A stretch of 64,000 nt of DNA, taken from the NCBI GenBank assembly GCA_030549775.1, contig CM060171.1, positions 140,276,859 to 140,340,858 on the forward strand. The letters are read 5' to 3'. The notes beneath the pieces were generated by a model. That model did no database searches, was not told the origin of the DNA, and saw only the letters and a program-made list of their open reading frames with translations. Shown here one piece after another: positions 1 through 12,049 of the stretch (the stretch's first letter is position 1; each line of letters begins with the position of its first letter). Source of the stretch: Tamarix chinensis (lineage: Eukaryota > Streptophyta > Magnoliopsida > Caryophyllales > Tamaricaceae). A program made the position numbers and the translations under genes.

Positions 1-751
1 AAATCAAGTGGAAATTAATAAATAATTTAATTAGAAAAGAATTCGGGTGTTTTGCTAATTAAAATGGAATTTAGGAAAAATCTTTTAAAAATCCTAAATT
101 AACCCAAAAAGGAAATTTAATTATTATTTTATTAAAATATTATTATTTTTAAATATCCCAAATTACCAAAATATTTTAAATACCCAACCCACCTATTTTT
201 TTCTTTTTCCCCTCTCTTTTCTTTTCCTTTCTTTCCTTCCTCTCCTTTCTCTTTTTCTCTCTTTCCTCTTCCTCCCCCGATCTAGGCCAGCCCACCCCGT
301 GATCCAGACCTCCCCTTCCTCCTGCGTGGCCCAAGGCCCTTCGCTCTCCCTTCTCTCCCTCGCTAGTCGCCAGCTCGGTTTGGTTTTCTTCTTTTTTTTT
401 TCCCTGAGCCAACCGATCATTCCCTTTCTTCTTCCCTTCTCCTTCTTCCCTGACCTTCCCTCTCCCCGATGCCCAGCCCCTCCATTTCCCGACGTAGGCA
501 CGTAGCCTTTGTGCCACTGCACGCTAGCTTGCTGCCCCTATCCCCTTCCCTTTCACTCTCTCTCTCCTCCACCCAATCGCAACTTCTCTCTCTCCTCACG
601 CACGCCCCTCTCCCTCTTCCTTTCCCCTTCCCGATCTACTAGGCCCTATAAAAATTCAGGCCTACTCCTGCTATAGACCACCGGTCGGTGACCTGCACGC
701 CTGCCGCCAACCCTCCCTCTTCCCCTCTCTTATTCCCCCTCATCCTTAGCC

Positions 752-759
752 TATAAATA
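752..759 (+). promoter_or_regulatory. Putative LTR TATA box
   Basis: TATAAATA follows a long C/T-rich tract and sits about 30 bp before 'caactctttttt'. The inner LTR has a TATAAAT in the same context at 4663-4669. The shared placement suggests the U3/R core promoter of the LTR. Confidence 0.5.
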
Positions 760-1561
760 CCCCTCTACCAACCCCCTTTCAACTCTTTTTTCTCTCAACC
801 CAAAAACCCCCAACTCTTGTCGTCGCCACCAGTTCAGCCAACTACTATGCCGCCGTCATCCAGCACCGCCACCCAAACCACCACCCAAACTAATCCCTGC
901 ACCACCCTCCATCGAGCTACACCCCTCACCACCCTTAATACTCCCTACACAAGCCACCTTAGCTGTACAAAGTTGGTCATTCAACCAACCTTAACCCAGC
1001 TACCACCGCCCTATGCACCACCTTCTAACACCACTCTCGGCACAACCACCTATCCTTATATCCTCTAAAATTACCAGCAGACATTCCCCTAACTTCCCCT
1101 ACCTCCCTCTTCTCCTCCCTTCATCCCTCTCCACCACTCTCGGCCACTACACCGCCGCCGCCCTTGGCTGCGCCACCCCTACCAGTCCAACCCTCTCCAC
1201 TTAAGCATCCTCCACCACCTCAACTTCTCCTCTCATTCCCTAAATACCCAACTCCCCCCCCCCTTTTTCCTCTTTCCCTGCCGGTGTTGCTAGTCACCAC
1301 CAACCCTAGGTGGTACCCCTCTCAATCCTTAAATCCTAATTGTGCAAATTTTATTCTTTTTATTATTATTTATCTTATTATTATTACTATTATTATTGTT
1401 GTTGTTATTATTACGTTATCATTCTTATTTTTATTTATCATACTTATTATTATTTACAGCTTTAGATATTAATTATACTATTATTATTGAGGGATCAAAA
1501 CCCTATTTTTATTATTATTTTAATTATCATTATTTTTACTATCATTATTGACATCATTATT

Positions 1562-1724
<163 letters not shown>

Positions 1725-4662
1725 CTAGCTTTGGCATATTATCACTTTTGTTTCTATTATAAATATTAAAACCCTATTATTATTATTATTATTATTATTT
1801 ACTATTCGATTAATACTATTATTAGTATTATTCTTAACACTTTTATTATTATTATTATTGTTACTATAGTTTTTTTTTTTTTTTTTTTTGTTGTTGTTGT
1901 TGTTGTTATTGCTAGCCTTAGTATATTATTATTACTACTTTTGTAAAATAATTCAAAACCTTACCCATATAAATATCATCACTTCGAATATTACCACTAT
2001 TAGTATTATCCTTAGAAATATTATTATTTTTGTTAATATTACTATTATTATATTATTATTTTTATTACTAACCCTATTAATAGCCTTAACCTTAATAATA
2101 CTAGGGTTTCTATTACTATGAGTATTAGTATTACTATTATTGTTAATATCACTATTTTTGCTACAACTAGTATTGGTACTATTACCAGAAGAAAATAAAG
2201 TTATAAGCTTTAATAATATAAATATGGCTATACATATTAACATAAGCCTATTTTGACTAGTAATACCCTAGTAGGCTAACTTGAGAATTAAAAACCCTAT
2301 TTTTACTTGTAAAGTTTTTTTTAATAATAGTAACCATAATATTAGAATAAATTAGGAAATAATAGTATTTTTGGTAGGAGGGAATTAATCCTTAGTTTTC
2401 CCTCTTGTAGGTGAATTTAGTCAAAATCCTAATGAGGCGTAGAAGCGTGCTCCAAGACTTGTGACGTATTAGGTAAGGATGTAGCTAATGCCCTATGTGT
2501 GTTATGTGTCTTATATGCCTTATATGTTATGTACCATGTTATTTTGTGTATCTTATGGTTATCATTAAACTTGTTTTTATGTGTAGCACAGCTTGAAGTT
2601 GAGGTATGCTCGTGTGTTTTCTTATGGCATGTGTATAATATGTATATGTTGTGATTATGATGTAATGTAATATGACCCTTTAGGACATACATGCTAGGGT
2701 ATTTAATGTAATGACATGGAGTGAAAAGATGAAAAAGGAAAATGGGGAAGTAAGTTGACCAAGGGGAAATAAGCTGGCCAAGGGGAAGTAAGTTGACCAA
2801 GGGATATGGGATTGACCTAAATATCTCATGATCCATGAAAGGGAGAATAAGAGAGGACTATGAATAAAATAAAAGAGTAGGGGAACTTTGCATGGGAGAT
2901 TCTAGGGTTTTGCATGGAAACTTTGGGGGTTTATATAGGGTGATGGAGTCCGCATTGGGATGATCTTTACATGTGAAAATTTGTAGTAGGATGTAAGTAA
3001 GGTAAGGGAAGAGTTGTTTGGGCGATTGGAGGCTTGAGGTGAATAATAGTATATGGGTTAGTATAAGGGTGCACATGAGACCTTGATAGGATTTAGGAGG
3101 AAAACCATAATTTGAGATGGTGGTGAAAACAAAAATAATTTAGGGTGAGTGGAGTATGAGCTGAGGGTGGAGGAATGTCATGTGTAGGGTGAATGTGGGT
3201 TTCATGGGAAAGCGAGAGTGGAAGGTGAGAAATGGAGGGGTGACAGGTGAGAAATGGAGGGGTGATAGGTGGAAAGTAGGATGCTAGGGTTTGGTGTGGC
3301 CACCTAGGGTTTCGTGATCACACATGTATTTGGGGGAGTAAAGTGAAATAATGAGGGTTTAATCTAAGGGATGTGATGTGTGGGGTGTTAAATGGCCTCA
3401 GTGTGTGAGGCGGAGAAGGATGGGCCATATGGGCCCACATTAGGGTTTTAGAAGAAAACCATAGGATAAGGAAGTGAGTGGACTTGGAGGCATAAAGTAG
3501 TTGGGCCTTGACCCACACACTTAGGAGTTTGGCCTCTAGTGTGAGTAAGTGGAAGAAGGAAAGAATATTGAGGTGTGTTAGGAGGTGCAGAAGTCTCAAG
3601 ATATGGGGACGGGTCCTCTTAGGAGGATAAGAGTAGATGGAGTGTGACATGCATGTCTAGGGTGAAACTTGTTGAATAAAACACAATAAGTCACTAATCA
3701 TTTAAAGTAAAAGATTCTTGAGTCAAACCCAGACCGATCCACCAGCATAATAGTGCCCAAGTGCTGGGGTGTAATACCCCAAAAATTTCAAAAATCTATA
3801 ATTTAATAAATAACTTTTATTTGAAATAATATTTACTTTTAAAATTATTTATTTTAATTATTTTATAAATTTTAGAGTATGTAAATTTGGATAAGAGTAT
3901 TTAATAAATTAAAAGTAAATATTTTTCTATTTATCATATTATTTTATTTAAATAAATTTCCAAATTAGTGTTTTACTATAATTACCCCTTTTTAAGCCAT
4001 ATATTTAATTATATTAAATTAAATTATTAAATAAACTTATTATCAAAAATATTACATCCTATTATTTTATAAGTTAATTATTTTAAAATTTTCCATTTTT
4101 CTCACTTTCCTTTTCCTACTTTTCTTTTCTTTCTCCCTTCCCCTATTTCTTTTTTTTTTCTCCTCCCTTCTTCCTGGCTTTAGGCTGTCAGGCTGCTGGC
4201 CTACTCCCCCCTCCTTGCGCGCTGGGCCAGGCTCGTTCCCTTCTCCTCCTCGCGCCCCGTCCAGCACACCTGCACGCCGTCCTCCTTTCTTTTGCCCCTG
4301 AACCGGTCGGCTTGCCTTATTTCTTTCCTGCGCCGGTCCACCCGCCAGCCTTCTTCTTCTCCTCCTCTCTTCTTCTCCCACGCCCGACCATTAATTCTGT
4401 CGTGGTCGAGCATGTCGCCACCTGCAACCCGGCCACCACCTACCTCCCTCTCCCTCTCTCTCTTCCCCCATCATTTTCTTTCTTTTTTTGAGCCAAACCA
4501 GCCTTTGGACCACACCCCGCATGCCCCTCTCCCTTTCCTTCTTCTTCCCTCTTTTCCCCTGCCACCCGACCACCACCTGCCAACTGCACCCTCTCGCCGG
4601 CCAGTCGCTGCCCCCTTTCTTCTCCCTCTTATTTTTCCTCATCTCCCCAGCCATTCATTCCC

Positions 4663-4669
4663 TATAAAT
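4663..4669 (+). promoter_or_regulatory. Putative LTR TATA box (inner LTR)
   Basis: TATAAAT follows a pyrimidine-rich zone and precedes 'cttctctcttttctcc', matching the arrangement at 752-759 in the outer LTR. Confidence 0.45.
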
Positions 4670-5939
4670 TCAAACCCACATCCCCTTACCTGAGACTCTT
4701 CTCTCTTTTCTCCTCCTCCCATTCGTTCCCTGTTTTTTTTCATTACGGCCGCCCGCCGCCGCCTGAACCACCGCACCCAGCCCTGCGCCGCCTACTACCA
4801 CCCTGCACCACCACACCGCCCCTCGAGCCCTACACTTCCTCCCTTCTCCTCCTCTTCCTTTTTTCTCCCCAGTTTTTCCTCTTACCACCGAGCCACCTGC
4901 AACCGCCATTTCCATCGCCGTCCGGCCACCTCTTCCGCCACCCAACCCACCATTCGACACCCTGCAACCCCCTCTACAACCGCCATGCATTATTTGGCCG
5001 AAAACATCCCTTGAACCCCTCCATTTTTCCCTCTCCTTTTCCTTCCTTCACAACCCCTTCCCCCGACCCTTCTCGGCAGCCAACTTTGTCGCCTTTCCGC
5101 CGTCGTCTCCGCCGCCCTATGCCGCCATGAAACCACCCTTAGCCTCCACCTACACCCCCTCTTCACTTTTGCACCATTCCCTTACCTTGAAACCTCCCCC
5201 ATCCACCTTCTTTTCTAGCCTAAAGACCCTAACCCGAAAATAACAAAATTTGCTCCATTCACCCTCTTTGAGCCCTTTTCTCCCCATGGTTTTGCATGAG
5301 ACTCACGCTGTTCATGCAGCGTGAGCTCCCCTTTATTTTGAAAATTACTTGGCTAATTTTTAAGGTATAATGGTATTTTATATTAAGTGTTCTATTAATT
5401 AAATTTTTTATAAAGTTTTATGTTTGGATTCTTATTTCTAACATGAATATGATGATATTATTTTTAGGTGTTGAGTTGCTAATTATGCTTGGTAAGATTT
5501 GATATTTTGCGGGATTAAGGTAACCGTTAATCCTCCCTTAAATACATGGAAAAACGTATGCTAGCACATTAGGGGTTTGGTATGATTTTATGCATGTTTG
5601 GTGTGCTTAGCATGATATGTATATGGTTTCTTATATTGTTTGATAAAAAGGAAAAGCATGATAACTTTTGTGCCATATGTAGGTATGTTAATTAAGGAAT
5701 GAGTTTGATTTTTGATGGAAATGTTAAATGCTTTTTTATGATGTATCATGTTGCTAATGCATAAATAATGTTATTGTCTAAGGGTATTTTAGTAATTATG
5801 CTTATGAGGTATGTGAATCAATGTATGTAGTTGATAATGAGTATTATGTTGAATAATGACAAGTTGGTGGAATTAGATGATAAAAATGAAGTATTAATAT
5901 CATTATTTTATGTAGTGTTAGTAAATTCACAAAAATGGT

Positions 5940-7270
5940 GAATAAAGGGGTTGAGTGGAAATTTTATAAGTGAAAAAGGGTATTTTGGTAATTTCAAAAG
6001 AAAGGGGTGGAATGATAATTTATAAGTAAAAGGATAAAAATTAGAAGTTGTGAGAAAAAAAGGGTATTAGGGTAATTTTGAAGGAAAAAGGGCAATATGG
6101 TAATTTGACAAGTAAAAAGGGGTAAAGCGGTAATTTTGGAGTCAAGGGCGTAATATAGTAATTTTATAAGTAAGTGGTAAGAATGGTAATTTTGGAAGTA
6201 GGGCTAAAATAGTAATTTTGGATGAAGGAGGGCATTATGGTAATTTTGTAAGTAAAAGGGTTAATACGGTAATTTTGGAGGTAGAGGGGCAAAATAGTCA
6301 TTTCATAAATAAATGGTAATATGGTAATTGTATAAGTGAATGGAAAAAATGTAATTTATAAGGGGTAATATGGTAATTTTGGAAAAGAAGGGTAAAATGG
6401 TAATTTTGTAAGGAAAGATAAAAATGGTAATTTTTGGATATAAAAGGGTGAAATAGCAATTTGTAAAGTAAAAGGAGCATTATGGTAATTTACAAGCAAA
6501 AGGGTAATATGGTAAAATTGGATGTAAGGGGTAAAATGGTAATTTTGTAAATAAAAGGATATTATGGTAAACTTGGGAGTAAGGAGTAACTTGGTAATTA
6601 TGATAACGACAAAAGATAATTTAGTAATTAAATTATGATTGTAGGAGGGCAATTGGATAAGTATGATACTATAAAAGGGTAATTTGGTAAATTAACCAAT
6701 TAAAGGGCATTATGGTAATTTTCATAATGGAGAAGGGTAATATAGTAATTATGATTATGAAGAAGGGTAAATTAATATCTGTAATCATGAAGAAGGGTAA
6801 TTTGGGATCTATGATAATTAAAAAGGGTAAAATGGCAATTAAAATAATTAAGAGGGGTAAAATGGTAATTATGATAAAGGAGAAGGACAATTTGGTAATT
6901 TATCCAACTAAAGGGGCAATTTGGTGATTTAGCCAATTATGGGATAAAGTGATAATTATTTAACCAACTAAAGGGGCAAAATAGTAATCATGATAATGAA
7001 GGAGGGTAATTTAGTAATTTATCCAACTCGAGGGCAGTTTTGTAATTATAACAAATGAGAAGGGCGATTTGGTAATATAACCAACCAAACGGGAAATATG
7101 ATAAGTGTAGTAATTATGAGGGGTGAATGGTGATCTAAAAAGTGTAGGAGATAATTTGGTAACCTAAATTGGACAAGGGGTAATTAGGTAATTATGTAAC
7201 CTAAGGGGTAATATAGTAAATTGTCAAGTAAGGAAGGAATACTTAGCAATTATATAAGTAAAGGGAAAAT
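5940..7270 (+). repeat. Irregular minisatellite of 'gggtaatatggtaatttt' units
   Basis: About 40 imperfect units of roughly 25-40 bp share the core 'a(a)ggg(g)taa-at-ggtaatttt'. Spacing and interior sequence vary, so this is a decayed short-unit array and not a clean satellite. Its translations in both directions give repetitive peptides without function. It lies wholly inside the inner LTR, and no equivalent expansion is seen in the other LTR copies of this window. Confidence 0.85.
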
Positions 7271-7943
7271 GAATAATTTGTACCTAAAATGTCTTTGGGA
7301 TCGTGGACCTTTATAATACGATTAAATAATGCTGATTAGCCAAGTAAGAGTATTTGATAATTAGTATGGCCTTAATGGTTTCTCTGTGATATCCTGGATA
7401 ATCATCTGAATAAGAAACGATTAATGATATCAGAACGATTGAAAGTGAATAAGTATCGGATCATCGTGATTTTCGTGATCACCTTAATTAAGACACTATT
7501 ACTTAAAGTGAAAGACCTCGAGATCGGGAATGGTGACTCCTTAGGGGTCGCTACCCTAAGGACGTGGTTTAGTCCACGATTATTCTAGTATTTGCTGGTG
7601 TGCCTTTGTGCCCCAACCAGACCCTATATCTTACTCTTTCTAGCTCTACGGACCTAGTTAGGGGGTATGCATACTTATGAATTAGGTGTCCTTGTCGGTA
7701 GGGTACTAAGTTAGCTTTATGCACCAGTACGACCAGGGTACCTTGTGTCCTTGGGTTCATGGTTGAAGGGTACTAAGTAGCTGATATGCACCGGTACGAC
7801 CGGTGTACCTTTGTGTCCCGGGTTATTGATCTCCCGTTCGAGGCAAATAAATATGATTGATGTGCTGATTAAAGAAAGGAAAGATACTATTATTGAAAGT
7901 GGAATATTAATGAGTCGGGCCCAAATGATTATGATATTGAGTA

Positions 7944-8445
7944 CCGGTCCACCGGTTATTATAGTGGTCAGGAGCGTTGTGTCCTGGATGATGATTCTTA
8001 TATATCCCGGTCCACCGGTTATAATAGTGGCCAGGAGCGTTGTGCCCTGGATGATGATTCTTTATATATCCCGGTCCACCGGTTATAATAGTGGCCAGGA
8101 GCGTTGTGCCCTGGATTATGAGTTTATATGTATTCCGGTCCACCGACAATAATAGTGGGGGTCCCGAGCTCAATAAAATCAGTTATGTATGTGAATAAGA
8201 TTATGGAAAAATACTAATCACTTATAGTGGAACACCATGTGAGTCGGGGCCAAACCGGTCCACCGGCAAATAATAGTGGTCAGGTGCGTTCTGCCCTGTG
8301 TGTTTACTTTCCGGTCCACCGGCAATAATAGTGGTCAGGTGCGTTCTGCCCTGTGTGTTTACCTTCCGATCCACCGGCAATAATAGTGGTCAGGTGCGTT
8401 TTGTCCTGTGTGTTTACTTCCAGTCCACCGGCTATAATAGTGGGG
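7944..8445 (+). repeat. Two short tandem arrays with CCGGTCCACCGG core
   Basis: Array 1 has units starting near 7944, 8007, 8071 and 8135 (period 63-64 bp) with a 'gtcaggagcgttgtg.cctggatgatgattc'-type body. Array 2 has units near 8255, 8311, 8366 and 8420 (period about 55 bp) with a 'gtcaggtgcgttctgccctgtgtgttta' body. Each unit opens with the dyad CCGGT-cc-ACCGG followed by 'ataatagtgg'. The same motif appears in every family-A LTR copy in the window, in both orientations. Confidence 0.9.
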
Positions 8446-9155
8446 TTCTCGCACTCACATGGATATAAAATATGATACTGATTGAATGATGACGGAATAA
8501 TGGCTTAAGGTCCGAATGTATTGATCTTACAATATGACATGGCTTAAGGCCCAAAGTATCGATCGTGACTTATAAGTTATTATGCATGTTATTGTTATGT
8601 ATGCACCTCTCATTATTTATGTGTGTAGCTTGCATTATGTGTCGTATGCGGGCCTGTTTTTAAGTGTGGTATTAAAGGGTTACTCAGTACTGTAGTACTG
8701 AAGGAATTCCCTTTATGGAGCCCCTGCCTATTCAATGGGCAGTGCCCTTGCAGGTCTTTTCAGGTGCTACTCAAGTGGGCTACGAGAAAGAGAGTAAGGA
8801 GTTATCCGGTATCGTTAGGGTTTACTCTTTCTCTTTAAATTCCTAGTTTTAATGTTATGTTGTTACTATAACCACCATTGGTGGATTTTATTCCTGTAAA
8901 TGATTTGATGCGCTACTCTGATTTAAGTAAGTGAATTTCTTACAAATTTACTTTGATTTACGTATGTTGAATTTCGTGAAAATCGTATTTCATTTTCCTT
9001 TAGCCTTAGCACTTAGTACTGGAACGGTATGAGTGAACCGGTCTGGTACTAAGTGTGGCGGTAATACTCCCAAATTTCACATTTTATTAATTTTCTTCCG
9101 CAATTATCTTTTAATAAAACAAAATTTTTCAGTAGTGAATTTTGGGGGTGTTACA

Positions 9156-10148
9156 CGGGGTGTCCTGGAGACAGATCCACCGGTATATAATAGTGGTCAG
9201 GTGCATTCTTCCCTATACATTTCTGATCCACCAATTATGATAGTGGGGGATTCCGAACTCAATAAACCAAACTCTAAGTATGATAAGACATGGAAAGACA
9301 CTAAGTACTTATAGTGAAATACCATGAGAGTCGGGGCCATACCGATCTACCGACAATAATAGTGGTAAGAAGTATTTTGTCTTGTACGTTTCCAATCAAC
9401 TAGCTATAATAGTGGGGTCCTCATACTCGCATGGTTTGATAAAGAGCATGGTGTAAATTGAGTATTAACTAAAGAATAAATAATCAGCTTATCCGGACTA
9501 TAACTTGGCCTTCATTTATCTATAATGGTTGTATGCTGTTGATGTGATCATGCTTGTGTTACATGTTGTTGTATGCTTGGTCTTAGCTGCATGGTTACCT
9601 TACTCAGTACATAGCATACTGACCACCCATTTCATGGGTGCTGCTCATTTCCACAAGTCAAAGGCCTCTCTGAGTTTGTGTAGGTTGGTGATATTATTTT
9701 CAATGCTTTCAATGCTAATAAGGCATCGGGCGACGCTGAGTGATGAGCACAGGCTTGGTCTGGGATCAAAAGCAGTGTGGTCGGATTTACTTCCTATATT
9801 CTTTTATTTTGTACTGGATTACTCATACTTAATTTTTATCATATTGTATCCTTCATTCCTTTTAAGGAACTTTAATTATGTACTCTAGATTGTAAACTCT
9901 TTTCGTGTACTCTAATTTCTATCTTATAAATGTCTCAATACTTTTATGAAGCCTTGCTTTGAGTTTGAAGTGTGATGGTTGTTAACTCTCCTTTAGCCTT
10001 GTGGTTAATACAAAACCGGCCCCTCGGCCAATCTCGTATCGATCATGATTGTAATATCCTCAAAATTCACAAGTTTTGATTTACTTACTTTCGTGAAACT
10101 ATTTACTAAAACGAAAAATTTTCAGTAGTGAATTTTGGGGGTGTTTCA
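9156..10148 (+). mobile_element. Long family-A LTR, right part
   Basis: This continues the outer LTR after the nested insertion. It holds the target duplication cgggg (9156-9160), further 'gatccaccgg...ataatagtgg' units, then the LTR end 'agtagtgaattttgggggtgtttca' at 10148. The terminal TGTTTCA differs by one base from the TGTTACA of the inner copy. The small ORFs in this piece show no recognisable domain and are regarded as chance. Confidence 0.75.
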
Positions 10149-10810
10149 GTCTAATGATAATGTTACATGCATGAAGAAGGAAGAAACATGAAGGAGAAAA
10201 AAAGAAAGAGAGAAGGTATGTCGAAAGAAGGAAAAAAAGAAGAGAAAAGGGAAAAGAAAAAGAAAGAATAATAGGTTTGATTTTTTATTAGGATAAGATT
10301 AATACAATTTAGGTTAGAATATTAGGATAGTTTAATCCATATAGTTTTAAAAACTGGACCGATATGACCAGTGAACTAGCAAATCGGTCAGGTCATTGGC
10401 CAGATTGCATGTATCGGTTCTCATTATCTCGGAACTAGTGAGAATAGATCAAAAACCAATCAGACCAGTAAAAACTGGTGAACTTGTTAAAAAATCGGTT
10501 AGAAGCTGATCAAATTCATGTAGAGTTTAATTTTTTATGTATTTCGCATTTTTTGAATTAATATGTACCATTGGTCCAACCAATCCAAACCATAAGTCTA
10601 ACCACTAAACCAGCGAACTAGTCATGATACTTGTTTGATTACCAATCCGGTTTTTAAAACTATGGTTTAATCATCGATAAATCGAGATTATGTCAAAATT
10701 CTAGGGTCAAAGAGTTAGGGTAAGGTGGAAATATTAATTTATCGGGATTAGAATTATGTTACAAAGTAAATCACTCGAGATTAGGTTTAGCTAAATTTCG
10801 TTATATTACA
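10149..10810 (-). mobile_element. Probable LTR remnant, reverse orientation, carrying a MITE
   Basis: The stretch begins with a purine-rich tract (10160-10270), which is the mirror of the pyrimidine-rich LTR 5' zone. It passes through AT-rich sequence and ends 'ttatattaca' at 10810, resembling the reversed LTR start seen at 42807. A MITE interrupts it. This is inferred from layout; a search against the other LTR copies would settle it. Confidence 0.35.
10338..10664. mobile_element. hAT-type MITE (327 bp)
   Basis: Terminal inverted repeats CATAtaGTTTTAAAAAC at the left and the reverse complement GTTTTTAAAACTATG at the right bound 327 bp. An exact 8 bp target duplication, gtttaatc, occurs at 10330-10337 and 10665-10672. 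The interior has many 'aaccggtc/gaccagt' words and no ORF. An 8 bp duplication with short inverted ends fits a non-autonomous hAT element. Confidence 0.85.
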
Positions 10811-12049
10811 TTTATACATGACCAGTCAAAAGTAATCTTGCAAAAGAGAATTTTTTTTATATAACAAAATAGTGTAAGTGCTATTTGTTTAATTTTTTTA
10901 AGCTTTAATCTAAATGGGATTAAAATAATATTAGCCTAAGTTAGATTAGCATTATTGAAAATGTTTTTTTTTTAATTTACTCCGGATTCACCTTTTTTTC
11001 CCTCTTGTCATGGATGAAAATGGAAGTGAATCTACATTTTTGTGTCTATTTAATTTAGGACAAATCAGGACAAATGCATTCGTTCACCTTGTTTGGGGGC
11101 TTTGTTTAGATGAATAATTTACATACATTCATCCACTAATTAAATATTAGTTAACTTTATATTTAGGGCAATGAAGACTTATATAAGACCAAACAAAATT
11201 ACCCTTACAAAAGAATATTTTTTTTATATTACAAATGAATATAAATAACATTTATTTATTCTTTTTAACCTTCAATCCAAACAACACTAACATATATTAG
11301 ACAAATAATATTTTAAAATATTTAATTTAATTAATTTTTAATATTTATTATTACTTCTGTTATTTAAACCGGACATTAATGATATGTTTGTTTTAGGGTG
11401 AAGGGGGTTGAATCAATTGAATCACTATGTTTGGTAAACAATTTTATTAGGTGAATCGGGATTAAAGGTTAACATTCGTTTATCCTGATTAACTTTATTT
11501 TTGTTAACCTTCGATTTTAAAAGTAATTGAATTAAATGTTAACATATGAATAATACTTTTATTTAATCGGATCAAAATATTTATAATTTATATCAATAGA
11601 ATGACCATCATCTTCTTGTCTACTCTCGACTGTTCTAGGTCTCATCCTTTATTAATTTTATATTTTAAACTTTTATTTGCTTCAATCAAAATATAAATTT
11701 TAAAATATTCGTTACATTTTATTCAAGTTAAGTTAAAATTATTTAAATAATATTTTAAAATATTTTTTTAATTCACCTCTATTTTCTTTCCTTAATTTAA
11801 TTTTAATATTTACTGTCTCGTATCGATTAATCTCAGTGCACCGTAATAAAAAAAAAAATCATAAAATTGGCTGACTATGGTCTTTGGGCGAAGCCGGTAT
11901 ACTTGTACTCGAGGTTGATAACTCCCGGAGGAAGCCCCGACGAAGAGGAAGTCAGAAAAGTTAAGCGAACATCTTCGACATAAGTCGGCAAATTTTCTGT
12001 CGCTGTTTTTGCTCTTTCGGATCTTCGACTCAAATTGCCGCCTTCAACA
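10811..12049. other. AT-rich intergenic region and upstream region of the small gene
   Basis: No gene or clear element is seen. Several 'tttgtttggatgaa' / 'ttcaatccaaacaa' words at 11090-11270 hint at an old MITE without definable ends. The last 150 bp before 12050 is richer in GC and reads like a 5' leader. Confidence 0.4.

Larger units (their letters stand above)
3770..9155 (+). mobile_element. Solo long LTR (family A) nested in another LTR
   Basis: A 5386 bp unit starts TGTAATACCCC and ends GGGGGTGTTACA. It is flanked by near-identical 5 bp duplications, tgggg (3765-3769) and cgggg (9156-9160). The host LTR continues on both sides with matching 'gatccacc...ataatagtg' sequence. Inside are a pyrimidine-rich zone (4080-5280), a TATA box at 4663-4669, a 1.3 kb array of short 'gggtaatatggtaatttt' repeats (5940-7270) and two arrays carrying CCGGTCCACCGG (7944-8445). 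There is no coding region, so it is a solo LTR left by LTR-LTR recombination, or an LTR-like non-coding unit. Confidence 0.8.

Noticed and set aside
176..599. Overlapping Lys/Arg/Glu-rich and Phe/Ser/Pro-rich ORFs in the C/T-rich zone
   Set aside because: Products of pyrimidine/purine strand asymmetry in an LTR. There is no conserved motif, and the same composition occurs in each LTR copy.
4067..5000. Several 60-133 codon ORFs on both strands
   Set aside because: Low-complexity Arg/Gly/Glu or Pro/Ser peptides from the pyrimidine-rich part of the inner LTR.
6712..6927. Repetitive MVIFIMEKGNIVIMIMKKGK-type ORF
   Set aside because: Arises from the short tandem repeat unit. The period in the peptide equals the DNA repeat.
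7944..8445. CRISPR-like appearance of regularly spaced palindromic repeats
   Set aside because: The intervening segments are themselves repeated, the host is a plant nuclear genome, and no cas genes exist. These are LTR sub-repeats.
9529..9888. 119-codon ORF MYAVDVIMLVLHVVV...
   Set aside because: Lies within the 3' part of the outer LTR, has no recognisable domain, and its hydrophobic character follows from T-rich sequence.
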